Shown one piece after another: positions 56,325-64,000 of a DNA stretch of 64,000 nucleotides. A program made the position numbers and the translations under genes. Source of the DNA: Brevibacillus dissolubilis (GTDB taxonomy: Bacteria; Bacillota; Bacilli; Brevibacillales; Brevibacillaceae); the NCBI RefSeq assembly GCF_006170445.1, contig NZ_VCNA01000001.1, positions 806,001-870,000 on the forward strand, in the 5' to 3' direction. The notes beneath the pieces were generated by a model. It did not search any database, was not told the DNA's origin, and worked only from the letters and a program-made list of their open reading frames with translations. The stretch's first letter is position 1, and each line of letters starts with the position of its first letter.

Positions 56325-57227
56325 ATGCGTTATATTTTGCTGGTCTTCCTTGGGGCGTGCAGTTACGGGGTGCTCTCCACTTTCGTCAAGTTCGCCTACG
56401 AGGATGGTTATATTGTCAACGAGGTGTCCGGCAGCCAGATGTTTTTGGGTGCGGTGATGGCTTGGATCTTGGTCTTGCTGTTGGCTCGTCAAAAAGCCAG
56501 CTTTAAGCAATGGCTGTTACTTGCCGCTGTCGGTACGAACATGGGGTTGACCGGAATCTTTTACTATGCGGCTCTGCAATCGATTCCTGCTTCGATTGGG
56601 ATCGTTTTACTTTTCCAATTTACCTGGATTGGGGTACTGCTTGACGCGGTGCATAAGCGGCAATGGCCGAGCCGGGATAAGCTGTTGGCGCTTGTCCTGC
56701 TGTTTGCGGGGACATTCCTCGCTGGCGGTCTCTTGGATGGTGGCGGCGGTGATACGTGGGAATTCACATTTACCGGGATTGGACTGGGATTGTTGTCAGC
56801 GGTGACCTATGCGCTGTTCATCCTGTTCAGTGAAAAAGTGGCTGTAGAGGTCCATCCCCTGTTACGCGGGGCGATCATGACGACGGGGTCGATGCTGATC
56901 ACCTTTATCGTGTTTCCCCCGACCTTCCTGACCAATGGGACACTGTTTGACGGCACCTTGTTCCAATGGGGCTTTTTGCTCGCGTTCTTTGGGGCGATCA
57001 TCCCTACCCTGTTCTTCACCATCGGGGTTCCGCGCATCGGCGGGGACTTGGCGACGATCTTAGGAGCGGCAGAGCTGCCGACTGCGGTGCTGCTCTCCAG
57101 CTTTGTCCTGCATGAGCATGTCTCGCTGCTGCAATGGATCGGGGTCATCGTGATTCTGGTCGGCATCGTGATTCCCCAACTCAACCAACAACGAAAAAAC
57201 AGACAAAAGAGGACTGATCCCGCATAG
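56325..57227 (+). CDS. EamA-family (DMT) transporter, copy 2
   Basis: This 300 aa, ten-helix protein is paralogous to the preceding gene across its length. The start is the ATG at 56325 (MRYILLVFLGACSYG), aligned with copy 1; the frame extends upstream but without a ribosome site. It has its own leader hairpin and terminator, so it is an independent unit and not a plain operon partner. Divergence between copies is spread evenly, indicating an old duplication. The substrate is unknown. Confidence 0.9.
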   Translation: MRYILLVFLGACSYGVLSTFVKFAYEDGYIVNEVSGSQMFLGAVMAWILVLLLARQKASFKQWLLLAAVGTNMGLTGIFYYAALQSIPASIGIVLLFQFTWIGVLLDAVHKRQWPSRDKLLALVLLFAGTFLAGGLLDGGGGDTWEFTFTGIGLGLLSAVTYALFILFSEKVAVEVHPLLRGAIMTTGSMLITFIVFPPTFLTNGTLFDGTLFQWGFLLAFFGAIIPTLFFTIGVPRIGGDLATILGAAELPTAVLLSSFVLHEHVSLLQWIGVIVILVGIVIPQLNQQRKNRQKRTDPA

Positions 57228-57242
57228 GATCAGTCCTTTTTT
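57211..57242 (+). terminator. Terminator of EamA gene 2
   Basis: GGACTGATCC pairs with GGATCAGTCC over a short loop, then TTTTTT. Confidence 0.9.
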
Positions 57243-57326
57243 CATCAAAGGGGGTGGGAGTAGGCGTTACATCCATGACCAAAAGGTATCGTGTCGACTG
57301 ATCAGCGGGCTTACACAATCAGCGTG

Positions 57327-58424
57327 TCAGCGGGTGGTCTGAGCGATTTTGTTCAGCTGGGCTTGAATCTCGTCTTTGACTTTTTCCACTTCACTGAAGT
57401 CAACCGCCGAGATATAGGACTTGATCAGCTCAGCGTGTGTTTCTTCGACCTGCTTGAGGTATGCGGTGGCTTCCTTCATCTTTGCGGAGTAGCGGCCTTT
57501 GATTTCTTTCAGTTCCTGTTCGTACTGTTCGTCGGTGCCAGCGGTGATCGTGCGTTCGTACATGTCGAGGATCTCATCGGTTGGACGGTCTGGGAAATAC
57601 TCGTGCGGAGCCGTGCTGTCAAAAATCGCCACGCTCAATTCAGGCAGCAGCACCATATCCAGACTGTTCGGGTCAAATCCGCAGTGGTACACCTGTACGT
57701 CAAAGCCGCGCTGATCAGCCGCACTTACGAGGCGCTTGAGCATGGTCGATTTGCCGGAGCCAGGGCGTCCTTTGACAAAATAGCGTTTTTGGATGTCTTC
57801 GGTCAGGTTTTGGATGTAGTCGACCGCACCGTTTGGCGTGGCCGCACCGAAGTAGGAATGACGGATTTTGCTTTGCTTTTTCAGTGTGTTGGTGGCGAAG
57901 AACAGATCGATCACTTCTTCGGTCACTTCGTTGGCTTTATTGAAATCCATGTTGGAGATATAGATTTTTTCCCATTCATCGTGGACGAGAAGGGCATCAT
58001 GGAAGGAGTCGGTCGCTTGCTGGTAGAGCGTGGCGATCTGCTCATTGAGCTGACTGATCTCCTGTTGATACGCTTCCAATTTGTAAGTATCTACTGCCCC
58101 GCTCAGATTGAGATAGATTTTTTCCACCTGGGATTTGGGCTCGGTGAAGCCTTGCGCCGTGCCGTCCACGATCGCAGTTTTTAAGTTTTCGATGATCAGT
58201 CCGTCTACCGCACCATTTTGCGACGGACAATGGATGAAGAGGATGTCATGCCCGCGCTCTGCCATCTCGTCACCGATTTTTTTGATCACGGTGGACTTAC
58301 CGGTCCCAGGTCCTCCTTTTAGAATGAACAGGCGATCCAGTCCTTCTAATACTGACTCATAAAAGCTAAAAGACCCACGAGCTGTATTCCCACATGCATA
58401 CAGATTTTTCACATTTCCTGTCAT
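57327..58424 (-). CDS. Double P-loop ATPase of the PRK06851 type
   Basis: This 365 aa soluble protein has two Walker A motifs, FILKGGPGTGKST (about residue 35) and YFVKGRPGSGKST (about residue 215), each followed by a similar strand with FIHCPSQNGAVDG or VYHCGFDPNSLDM, so it is an internal duplication of a P-loop NTPase. A Glu/Lys-rich coiled region closes the protein. I recognise the family layout only; no reaction is known to me. It has its own promoter region and stands alone. The gap 57243-57326 shows nothing special. Confidence 0.75.
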   Translation of the reverse strand: MTGNVKNLYACGNTARGSFSFYESVLEGLDRLFILKGGPGTGKSTVIKKIGDEMAERGHDILFIHCPSQNGAVDGLIIENLKTAIVDGTAQGFTEPKSQVEKIYLNLSGAVDTYKLEAYQQEISQLNEQIATLYQQATDSFHDALLVHDEWEKIYISNMDFNKANEVTEEVIDLFFATNTLKKQSKIRHSYFGAATPNGAVDYIQNLTEDIQKRYFVKGRPGSGKSTMLKRLVSAADQRGFDVQVYHCGFDPNSLDMVLLPELSVAIFDSTAPHEYFPDRPTDEILDMYERTITAGTDEQYEQELKEIKGRYSAKMKEATAYLKQVEETHAELIKSYISAVDFSEVEKVKDEIQAQLNKIAQTTR

Positions 58425-58493
58425 CGTAACACTCCTCTTTCCAGTTGATACGATATGTTATGTGGGCGGTGCCGTATGGGTGTTTGCCCAATG

Positions 58494-58522
58494 AAAAAAA
58501 CTTCCTGAAAAAGTCAGGAAGT
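58494..58522 (-). terminator. Terminator of the methyltransferase gene
   Basis: ACTTCCTGA pairs with TCAGGAAGT, followed by TTTTTTT on the minus strand. Confidence 0.88.
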
Positions 58523-58530
58523 TTGGCAGG

Positions 58531-59160
58531 CTAGTTCTTTTTGCGTGCGACGATCACGGTAGCAAAGTGGCGGTGCGGGATATTGCTGGAGTTGCAGTCG
58601 AAGATATACTCCAGCAGGTATGGAATCTCAAAGCCAGCCTTTTGATAATAACGCTCCAGCTCGCCGCGTTCGAACAAGTATTCATTCCGCCCCCAGTCAG
58701 GTGCCATCTCGACATCAGAATGCTGGGTAAAGGCAAACATCAGATGATAGCCCCCCGGTGCGGTCATCTCCTGCCAGTTGCGGAATTGGCGTGCACGGTT
58801 GTCCGGATGGATGTATTGGAGCGTGCCGATCGAGTAGACTGCATCGACTGCTTGATTCAGGGTGAAGTCGTTGATATCTGCTTCGATGGTCGTGACCTCC
58901 ACTCCCCGCTCCCCGGCGAGACGCTGTACTTTGGCAAGCCCGGCTGGTGCAATATCCATCGCGGTGACACGCAAGCCTTGCTTGGCAAAAAATACGCTGT
59001 CACGCCCCTCTCCCGCCCCCAGCTCCACAAGTGTACGACCCACTGGTTCAGCCGCTAAGAGATATTCCATCAGGCGCTTCGCCAGGTTGGTCGGCTCTGT
59101 TCCCCAGTAGTAGCCTTCTTGCAGGTAGATTGCTTGCAGTTGTTCTTTGTCCATGTCCAT
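58531..59160 (-). CDS. Class I SAM-dependent methyltransferase (TehB/thiopurine-like)
   Basis: This 209 aa protein has the SAM-binding motif LVELGAGEGRDSVFFAKQG, motif II VTAMDIAPAGLAKVQ and the VDAVYSIGTLQYIHP strand. The YWGTEP opening is typical of TehB-like and related small-molecule methyltransferases. The substrate is unknown. A second ATG lies six bases inside the start; AATGAGGTG precedes both. It is transcribed alone with a strong terminator. Confidence 0.85.
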   Translation of the reverse strand: MDMDKEQLQAIYLQEGYYWGTEPTNLAKRLMEYLLAAEPVGRTLVELGAGEGRDSVFFAKQGLRVTAMDIAPAGLAKVQRLAGERGVEVTTIEADINDFTLNQAVDAVYSIGTLQYIHPDNRARQFRNWQEMTAPGGYHLMFAFTQHSDVEMAPDWGRNEYLFERGELERYYQKAGFEIPYLLEYIFDCNSSNIPHRHFATVIVARKKN

Positions 59161-59225
59161 TCACCTCATTGATTTGATACGCTAAGCATAAGGCTTGACG
59201 CAGCGTGAAGCTCAAGAGGCAAAAT

Positions 59226-59266
59226 AAAAAAACCTCAGCCTTTTTTACGGAGCAGGTGAGGGTTTC
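59226..59266 (-). terminator. Terminator downstream of the 25-aa gene
   Basis: CCTCACC pairs with GG-CTGAGG, followed by TTTTTTT on the minus strand. It implies a transcript ending here, which fits the short frame at 59286-59363. Confidence 0.65.
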
Positions 59267-59285
59267 TTATGAGTCAGCGACTCCC

Positions 59286-59363
59286 TTATTTCCATTTCTT
59301 TATATAATAGGTCATTCCGCCGAAGAGTAGGATGGCGAAAAAGAGAATGACGAGCAGCTTCAT
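59286..59363 (-). CDS. Possible 25-aa membrane peptide
   Basis: ATG at 59363 opens MKLLVILFFAILLFGGMTYY then IKKWK and TAA: one hydrophobic helix with a basic end. A possible AGGAG is 14 bases upstream, longer than ideal. A terminator just downstream supports a small transcript. No family was recognised. Confidence 0.4.
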   Translation of the reverse strand: MKLLVILFFAILLFGGMTYYIKKWK

Positions 59364-59626
59364 AGGGATGGGTTCAACTCCTGAGTCTTTTTCGTTTTAT
59401 TATATAGGAAATTACTCCTTTGGTGGAGGGAGAGAAGCAATATTTCCGAGTGTAAGCTCGTGATGTCCCATTATTGTTACTTTTTGGATCATACTGTATA
59501 ATTACCGATACACCTTGGCCAACGAGCAAGTATCGGGCAGAATTGCGACATATGCTCTCTGTAACTTTCCACGCCAGATCTGCTCGACAGTCAACTGATC
59601 GAAGAATTAATGAGGGGTGTTCCTTG

Positions 59627-60220
59627 ATGACAAATCATAGAATGAATCCGAAGGTCGATGAATTTTTAAGTAAAGCTACACAGTGGAAGGAAGAATATGA
59701 AAAGTTAAGAAATATCGTTCTTGACTGTGAGGTGACCGAAGAATTTAAGTGGATGCATCCTTGTTACACGTTTGACCAAAAAAACATCGTTTTAATCCAT
59801 GGATTTAAAGAATATTGCGCGCTTCTGTTTCACAAAGGTGCCTTGTTGCAGGATGCCCATGGGATTCTAATCCAACAAACGAAGAATGTACAAGCGGCAC
59901 GCCAGATTCGGTTCACCCATGTTCAAGAAATAGTCGAGATGGAACCCATCCTGAAAGCCTATATTCATGAAGCGATTGAAGTTGAAAAAGCCGGTTTGGA
60001 AGTACATTTTAAAAGCAATTCGGAATTCATCATCCCTGAAGAACTTCAAAGTAAATTCGATGAAATCCCTGCCTTACAAACTGCTTTTGAGGCATTGACG
60101 CCGGGACGGCAAAGGGCATATATTCTTTATTTTTCTGAACCGAAACAATCCAAAACCCGTGAGTCAAGGGTTGAAAAATATTTGCAGCAAATTCTCAATG
60201 GAAAGGGATTAAAGGATTAG
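59627..60220 (+). CDS. YdeI/OmpD-associated-like protein (DUF1801-type)
   Basis: This 197 aa protein has a DUF1801-like N-terminal domain (MHPCYTFDQKNIVLIHGFKEYCALLFHKG) and a C-terminal OmdA/YdeI part (TPGRQRAYILYFSEPKQSKTRESR). The family is linked to stress or bacteriocin protection in distant bacteria. The start is the ATG at 59627 after GAGGGG. Codon use is clearly AT richer than its neighbours, suggesting recent acquisition. It has its own terminator. Confidence 0.85.
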   Translation: MTNHRMNPKVDEFLSKATQWKEEYEKLRNIVLDCEVTEEFKWMHPCYTFDQKNIVLIHGFKEYCALLFHKGALLQDAHGILIQQTKNVQAARQIRFTHVQEIVEMEPILKAYIHEAIEVEKAGLEVHFKSNSEFIIPEELQSKFDEIPALQTAFEALTPGRQRAYILYFSEPKQSKTRESRVEKYLQQILNGKGLKD

Positions 60221-60237
60221 GATATTCTCCTTGAACG

Positions 60238-60276
60238 AACGGGGGCTTATGTGTAAAACGTAGGCTCCCGTTTTTT
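60238..60276 (+). terminator. Terminator of the YdeI-like gene
   Basis: ACGGGGGCTTA pairs with TAGGCTCCCGT, then TTTTTT. The stretch 60277-60440 shows no gene. Confidence 0.85.
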
Positions 60277-60441
60277 CGTGTAGGTAGCATTCATTCAGCA
60301 ACAATCTTTACGAAAACAGCCTAAAAATATAGATAGCCCCTCAAGGATGCTTAGTCATAAACAAAAAAACAAAAGCCAGATCTCCTCAATCATTAATCTC
60401 CCCCGAACTAGCTTTCACCTATCCCCTCCCCCACGACAAAT

Positions 60442-60468
60442 AAAAAACCACGCCCCGAAAGACGTGGT
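60442..60468 (-). terminator. Terminator of the CotF-like gene
   Basis: ACCACG pairs with CGTGGT over a CTTTCGGGG-type loop, followed by TTTTTTA on the minus strand. Confidence 0.75.
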
Positions 60469-60482
60469 CCCAATCCATCCGA

Positions 60483-61475
60483 TTAAGTCAAGCTGCGGTT
60501 GTAACGTGTGCCACTGGTTTGGTTATCAACCGTGTGGCTGGTGACAGCTTGATTCTGTGCGGAGTATTGTGTGCTTGGATTGTATTGGTTGTCATATTGA
60601 TTGAGGGAAGCCATCGCATCAGAAGAGATGTTGCCACGGAACACGAGTGCTGCCGGGGAAACGATGCCGTTGCTTGCCGTGTGGCGTACATCATAGGTTT
60701 GACCATTGATGGTAGTAGAAGGAACGCCGCCTACTGTACCTTGGCCCACTTGATTCATCACAGGGGATTGCACGCTGGAGGCAAGAGATGGAGAACCTGC
60801 TTGAGTACCATAGTTGCCAGCGCCATAGTTAGCAGTAGAAATAGCCGTTTGGTAGCTATTAGCCTGACCCATTCCCATGCCAGAAGTACCCAAGCCTGCT
60901 GTGTTCATCGTACCCATGGTCATTTGTGCGCCACCAGCAGTTGGCTGGTATATCCCCATCATGGTGGAAGTAGTCACATCTTTCATGGTTGGCACTTGGT
61001 AGTAGCCGCGTTGGTTCATATATTGCCATACTTCATATGCTTGTTCACTGCAATTGACAGAAGCTTGTTGGAGTGTGCCGCGGATGTGTGGATCTGCTGC
61101 TTCTTGAGCGGCACGCATTTTTTCTACTGCACTTACCTTGTGGAGCTGCAGAAGCGCGCTGGAGATGTCGCGGTCATCGATTTCGTTGACAGACATGTTT
61201 GGAGATACAGGAGCTGGTTGACGCAGGCCATAGGTTGGGCTTGTCATTTTTGGTGCACGGTATGGAATAGCTTGTTGGTTGCCAGTGTGGTTCAGGGTGT
61301 TTACCAGCAGGTTGTAGCCTTGGACGGAGAATTGCATCTGCTTGTCCATGATGCTTGCGAGTTGCTGGTCTTTTACATGCGGACGGTAGAGCTGCATGGT
61401 GTTGATGTCATTGATTGTCGCTTCGAGAACCTCATGCATATCAAGGATTTCGTGTGCACCATAATTTGCTGCCAT
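60483..61475 (-). CDS. CotF-family spore coat protein with long variable tail
   Basis: This 330 aa protein has a CotF-like helical domain at about residues 1-170: HEILDMHEVLEATINDINTM, then QLASIMDKQMQF and SEQAYEVWQYMNQRGYY, the latter near the conserved CotF end. The remaining 160 residues are low complexity (Gly, Ser, Thr, Gln, Asn), longer than in B. subtilis CotF. Coat proteins of this family are made in the mother cell and assemble on the spore surface. The ribosome site GGAGGAG lies before the ATG at 61475. Confidence 0.85.
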   Translation of the reverse strand: MAANYGAHEILDMHEVLEATINDINTMQLYRPHVKDQQLASIMDKQMQFSVQGYNLLVNTLNHTGNQQAIPYRAPKMTSPTYGLRQPAPVSPNMSVNEIDDRDISSALLQLHKVSAVEKMRAAQEAADPHIRGTLQQASVNCSEQAYEVWQYMNQRGYYQVPTMKDVTTSTMMGIYQPTAGGAQMTMGTMNTAGLGTSGMGMGQANSYQTAISTANYGAGNYGTQAGSPSLASSVQSPVMNQVGQGTVGGVPSTTINGQTYDVRHTASNGIVSPAALVFRGNISSDAMASLNQYDNQYNPSTQYSAQNQAVTSHTVDNQTSGTRYNRSLT

Positions 61476-61558
61476 GGATGGTCTCCTCCTACATAATCCG
61501 TTGTATTTTGCGATTCATATATCGCCATCCAACAGTATTACCAACCTAACCAAAAATA

Positions 61559-61598
61559 TAAAAAAAAGAAGGAAGAAATTTCTTTCCTCCCTCTTTTG
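61559..61598 (-). terminator. Terminator of the GGDEF-EAL gene
   Basis: AGGAA-AGAAA pairs with TTTC-TTCCT, followed by TTCTTTTTTTT on the minus strand. Confidence 0.65.
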
Positions 61599-61607
61599 GC
61601 TTATATC

Positions 61608-63977
61608 TTATTGAAGCTGGAGCAAAATATCCTCCAGCTCATGAACCGGAACCGGTCTGCTGAAGAAATAGCCCTGTACTTCCTGGCATTTTTGACTTTT
61701 TAAGAACTCCAGCTGGCTCGACTCCTCCACCCCTTCGGCGATGACATTGAGATTAAGCTTGTAAGCCATCGCAATGATCGCGGACACAATGGCCCGGTCG
61801 TTCTGATCGGTGGTGATATCACGGACGAACTGCTGGGCGATTTTGAGAGTATCGATGGGGAAACGCTTGAGATAGTAGAGTGAGGAGTAACCTGTACCGA
61901 AGTCGTCCATCGAGATGGTGACACCGAGGTTTTTGAGCTCCTGCAGCAGGTCGATGACGATATCCACATTTTGCATCGCGATGTTTTCTGTGATCTCCAG
62001 GTCGAGGTATTTCGGTTCGAGTCCGACCTCTTCCAGCACATCGGCGACTAACTCCACCAGATTGCCCTGATAAAATTGGCGTGGGGAGATATTCACCCCG
62101 AGGCGGATGTGCGGCAATCCGGAATCTTGCCATTGTTTCAGCTGGCGGCAACCCGTACGCAAGATCCATTCCCCGATCGGGATGATTAAGCCGGTTTCCT
62201 CTGCCAGACTGATAAATTCACCCGGCGGGATCAGCCCCAGGGTAGGATGACGCCAGCGGATGAGCGCTTCGACACCGATGATCCGGTCGGATTGGATATC
62301 AATCTGCGGCTGGTAATAGATCAGGAATTCGTCGCGCTCGATCGCTTTGTGCAACTCGCGCTCCAGCACCATTTTGCGGGAGAGTGCCTGATTCATATCA
62401 TCTGTGTAGAACTCGAATCCGTTTTTGCCTTCGTCCTTGACGCGGTACATCGCGGTGTCTGCGTTCTTCATCAGGGTCTCAGGGTCCTCACCGTCGCCTG
62501 GGTACATCGCAATCCCGATACTGCACGTGATCCGCAAGTCATGCTCCTCGATCATGAACGGTTCGGAGAGCGCCTGCTGGATGCGTCTGGTGACCGTGAT
62601 GACCTCCTCCTGACTGTGAATCCCCTCCATCATCAGGGTGAACTCATCCCCGCCTTGCCGGGCCACGATGTCAGAATCACGCATGCATCCCTTAATCCGT
62701 TGACCGACGGCGACCAAGAGATAGTCCCCCAACATATGCCCCAGCGTGTCATTGATGAATTTGAAACGGTCGATGTCAAGGAACAGGATCGCTACCATCT
62801 GCTCCCGCTCATGGGCCTGATCAAGCGCCACCTTCAGCCGGTCCTCGAAATAACGGCGGTTCGGCAAGCCACTCAGCGAATCGTAGAACGCCATGTTCTC
62901 CATCTTGCCAAGCGCCACAGCCAGCTCTTCATTTTTGACCGATAGCTCTTCTGTCCGTTGCTTGACCAGCAATTCCAACCGTTCGGTAAAGGTATGCAGA
63001 CGCTGTAGCAGGTTGTTGTTTTCCATGATCGTGATGATCTGCCGGGCGACGACCAGCACGATGGAGAGAGTCGCACCGATGATGATCGTATCCAGCTGTT
63101 GATGACGCATCACCATGATAATCAACAGAACGGTCATACTGATATACGGCACAGACAGCCGGAACATATCCAGACTGGCTACCTGCACCTGCTGGCGACG
63201 GTTCATCGGTTTGAGTGTGTCAAATTCATCATAGAGCGTGGCCAGCCCCAAAAACATCATCCCGAGCGTCCACAGCGGTTCCAGCCAGATCGTATACTCA
63301 GACTCATTGGCGGAGGCGATCATGAAGTTCACATCCGCAACGATGATAAGGAACAGACCCGTACTGATACAACTGAGCAAGCGTGGCGGCAGTACGTTTT
63401 TGGAAAAATAGAGAACCATCATAATAAAGATAAAGACAAGGTCAGCGACAGGGTACGCTGCCGATACGATGATGGTAAGCAGAGGAACTTCTGTCTGCTG
63501 GATAATCGGCTGAATGACAAATTGCCAGCTAAGTGTCGTGACCACGATCATGGTCACCATGACATCGAAGAACAGACGTAAACTTTTAAAATGATTCTTA
63601 TTTTCATACATTTTAAACAAAATAGCGAGGAGGAGCCCTAGCGCATTAAACAGATAAAAGATATCCGCGACACCTGGGAATGGGGGATCTTGATTCCACA
63701 CGTACTGGTAATAAGAAGTAATGGTCTCCCCGATGCAGTATCCAGTTGCGCCAATGGCGGCAAACAGCCAAAAGTACCTCCCCTCTTCCTCAACTCGACG
63801 GAAAGCGAGATACAGGAGCAGGACCGTCACAATCGGGCCCGCCACCGGAAAAAACTCGGAGGCAAGCTGTATGGTGGAGTTACTGCTCTCACGAAACAAG
63901 AATAGCCATGCATAATAACAACCAATGTAGACGCTTATATACCAGCCTGCATATTTACGCCATCGTAACACATCCAT
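61608..63977 (-). CDS. Membrane GGDEF-EAL cyclic-di-GMP protein
   Basis: This 789 aa protein has nine or so membrane helices in its first 315 residues, a coiled linker, then a GGDEF domain (about 355-515) with intact RQGGDEF and the inhibitory RxxD site (RDSD five residues before), then an EAL domain (about 530-785) with EALIRWRHP, DDFGTGYSS and EGVEE. All catalytic motifs are present, so it could make and degrade c-di-GMP, switching by its membrane sensor. The start is the ATG at 63977 after GGAGG. The membrane part resembles no sensor I can name. It is alone on its strand. Confidence 0.92.
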   Translation of the reverse strand: MDVLRWRKYAGWYISVYIGCYYAWLFLFRESSNSTIQLASEFFPVAGPIVTVLLLYLAFRRVEEEGRYFWLFAAIGATGYCIGETITSYYQYVWNQDPPFPGVADIFYLFNALGLLLAILFKMYENKNHFKSLRLFFDVMVTMIVVTTLSWQFVIQPIIQQTEVPLLTIIVSAAYPVADLVFIFIMMVLYFSKNVLPPRLLSCISTGLFLIIVADVNFMIASANESEYTIWLEPLWTLGMMFLGLATLYDEFDTLKPMNRRQQVQVASLDMFRLSVPYISMTVLLIIMVMRHQQLDTIIIGATLSIVLVVARQIITIMENNNLLQRLHTFTERLELLVKQRTEELSVKNEELAVALGKMENMAFYDSLSGLPNRRYFEDRLKVALDQAHEREQMVAILFLDIDRFKFINDTLGHMLGDYLLVAVGQRIKGCMRDSDIVARQGGDEFTLMMEGIHSQEEVITVTRRIQQALSEPFMIEEHDLRITCSIGIAMYPGDGEDPETLMKNADTAMYRVKDEGKNGFEFYTDDMNQALSRKMVLERELHKAIERDEFLIYYQPQIDIQSDRIIGVEALIRWRHPTLGLIPPGEFISLAEETGLIIPIGEWILRTGCRQLKQWQDSGLPHIRLGVNISPRQFYQGNLVELVADVLEEVGLEPKYLDLEITENIAMQNVDIVIDLLQELKNLGVTISMDDFGTGYSSLYYLKRFPIDTLKIAQQFVRDITTDQNDRAIVSAIIAMAYKLNLNVIAEGVEESSQLEFLKSQKCQEVQGYFFSRPVPVHELEDILLQLQ

Positions 63978-64000
63978 AAGCGGTTTCCTCCGTATCCTCG

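Noticed and set aside
60519-61496. Open frame of 325 codons antisense to the CotF-like gene
   Set aside because: Shadow of the coat protein gene; no ribosome site, and a His/Cys-rich product without known domains.

Overview
The window looks like chromosome of an aerobic to facultative endospore-forming Bacillota, order Bacillales. A member of the Tumebacillus/Alicyclobacillaceae or Brevibacillus type fits best, but this is inferred from gene content only. Evidence for a spore former: a gerA-gerC-gerB germinant receptor operon, a CotF-type coat protein and two sigma-G-like promoters. Other group markers are a B. subtilis-type Fnr with a C-terminal Cys-X2-Cys-X4-Cys motif, an SLH-domain S-layer protein, long-form HPF and a cre site. 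Base composition is moderately GC rich; the HNH nuclease pair (about 18.1-20.0 kb) and the YdeI-like gene (59.6 kb) are visibly more AT rich.

Layout. 0-7 kb: the tail of an ABC transporter gene, a double NlpC/P60 wall hydrolase whose first domain has lost its catalytic Cys, a TerC-family gene under a yybP-ykoY manganese riboswitch, and the germinant receptor operon. 7-14.5 kb: an anaerobic/nitrosative-stress island with two hemerythrin-like proteins, hybrid cluster protein, long HPF, Fnr and a second Crp/Fnr regulator, plus an embedded subtilisin. Four TGTGA-N6-TCACA-type boxes serve at least five promoters, each with the box centre exactly 32 nt from a TAnnnT -10 element. 14.5-18 kb: an NlpC/P60 lipoprotein, two tandem copies of a forespore-type structured RNA each followed by a 56-57 aa two-helix membrane protein gene, and proC. 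18-20 kb: an HNH nuclease and DUF6884 gene pair, a possible defence module.

20-31 kb: an eight-gene operon-like cluster of two zinc-ribbon Ser/Thr kinases, two PP2C phosphatases, and four FHA proteins, of which one carries an extracytoplasmic HtrA-like protease and one an extracytoplasmic VWA domain. It reads as one membrane-spanning phospho-signalling machine. 31-34 kb: an ECF sigma factor (apparently with an ATC start), its zinc anti-sigma factor and a three-repeat TM2-like membrane protein. 34-38 kb: an oxidoreductase, a GNAT-like protein and twelve tRNA genes, with two 72-73 nt tRNA-end-linked structured repeats. 38-45 kb: a MarR-RND efflux operon divergent from a LiaS/NarL-type two-component system.

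45-51 kb: a large secreted GH32 fructanase under a cre site and the S-layer protein. 51-60 kb: small housekeeping and unknown genes (Mpo1-like, YxiJ-like, KptA), a coiled-coil protein paired with a phosphodiester glycosidase-like protein, two tandem EamA transporters each with its Shine-Dalgarno sequence buried in a hairpin, a double-P-loop ATPase and a methyltransferase. 60-64 kb: a CotF-like coat protein and a membrane GGDEF-EAL protein.

No CRISPR array, rRNA, prophage or insertion sequence was seen. The best candidates for something new are the kinase/FHA/PP2C/VWA/protease cluster, the duplicated forespore RNA plus small membrane protein units, and the paired EamA leader hairpins.
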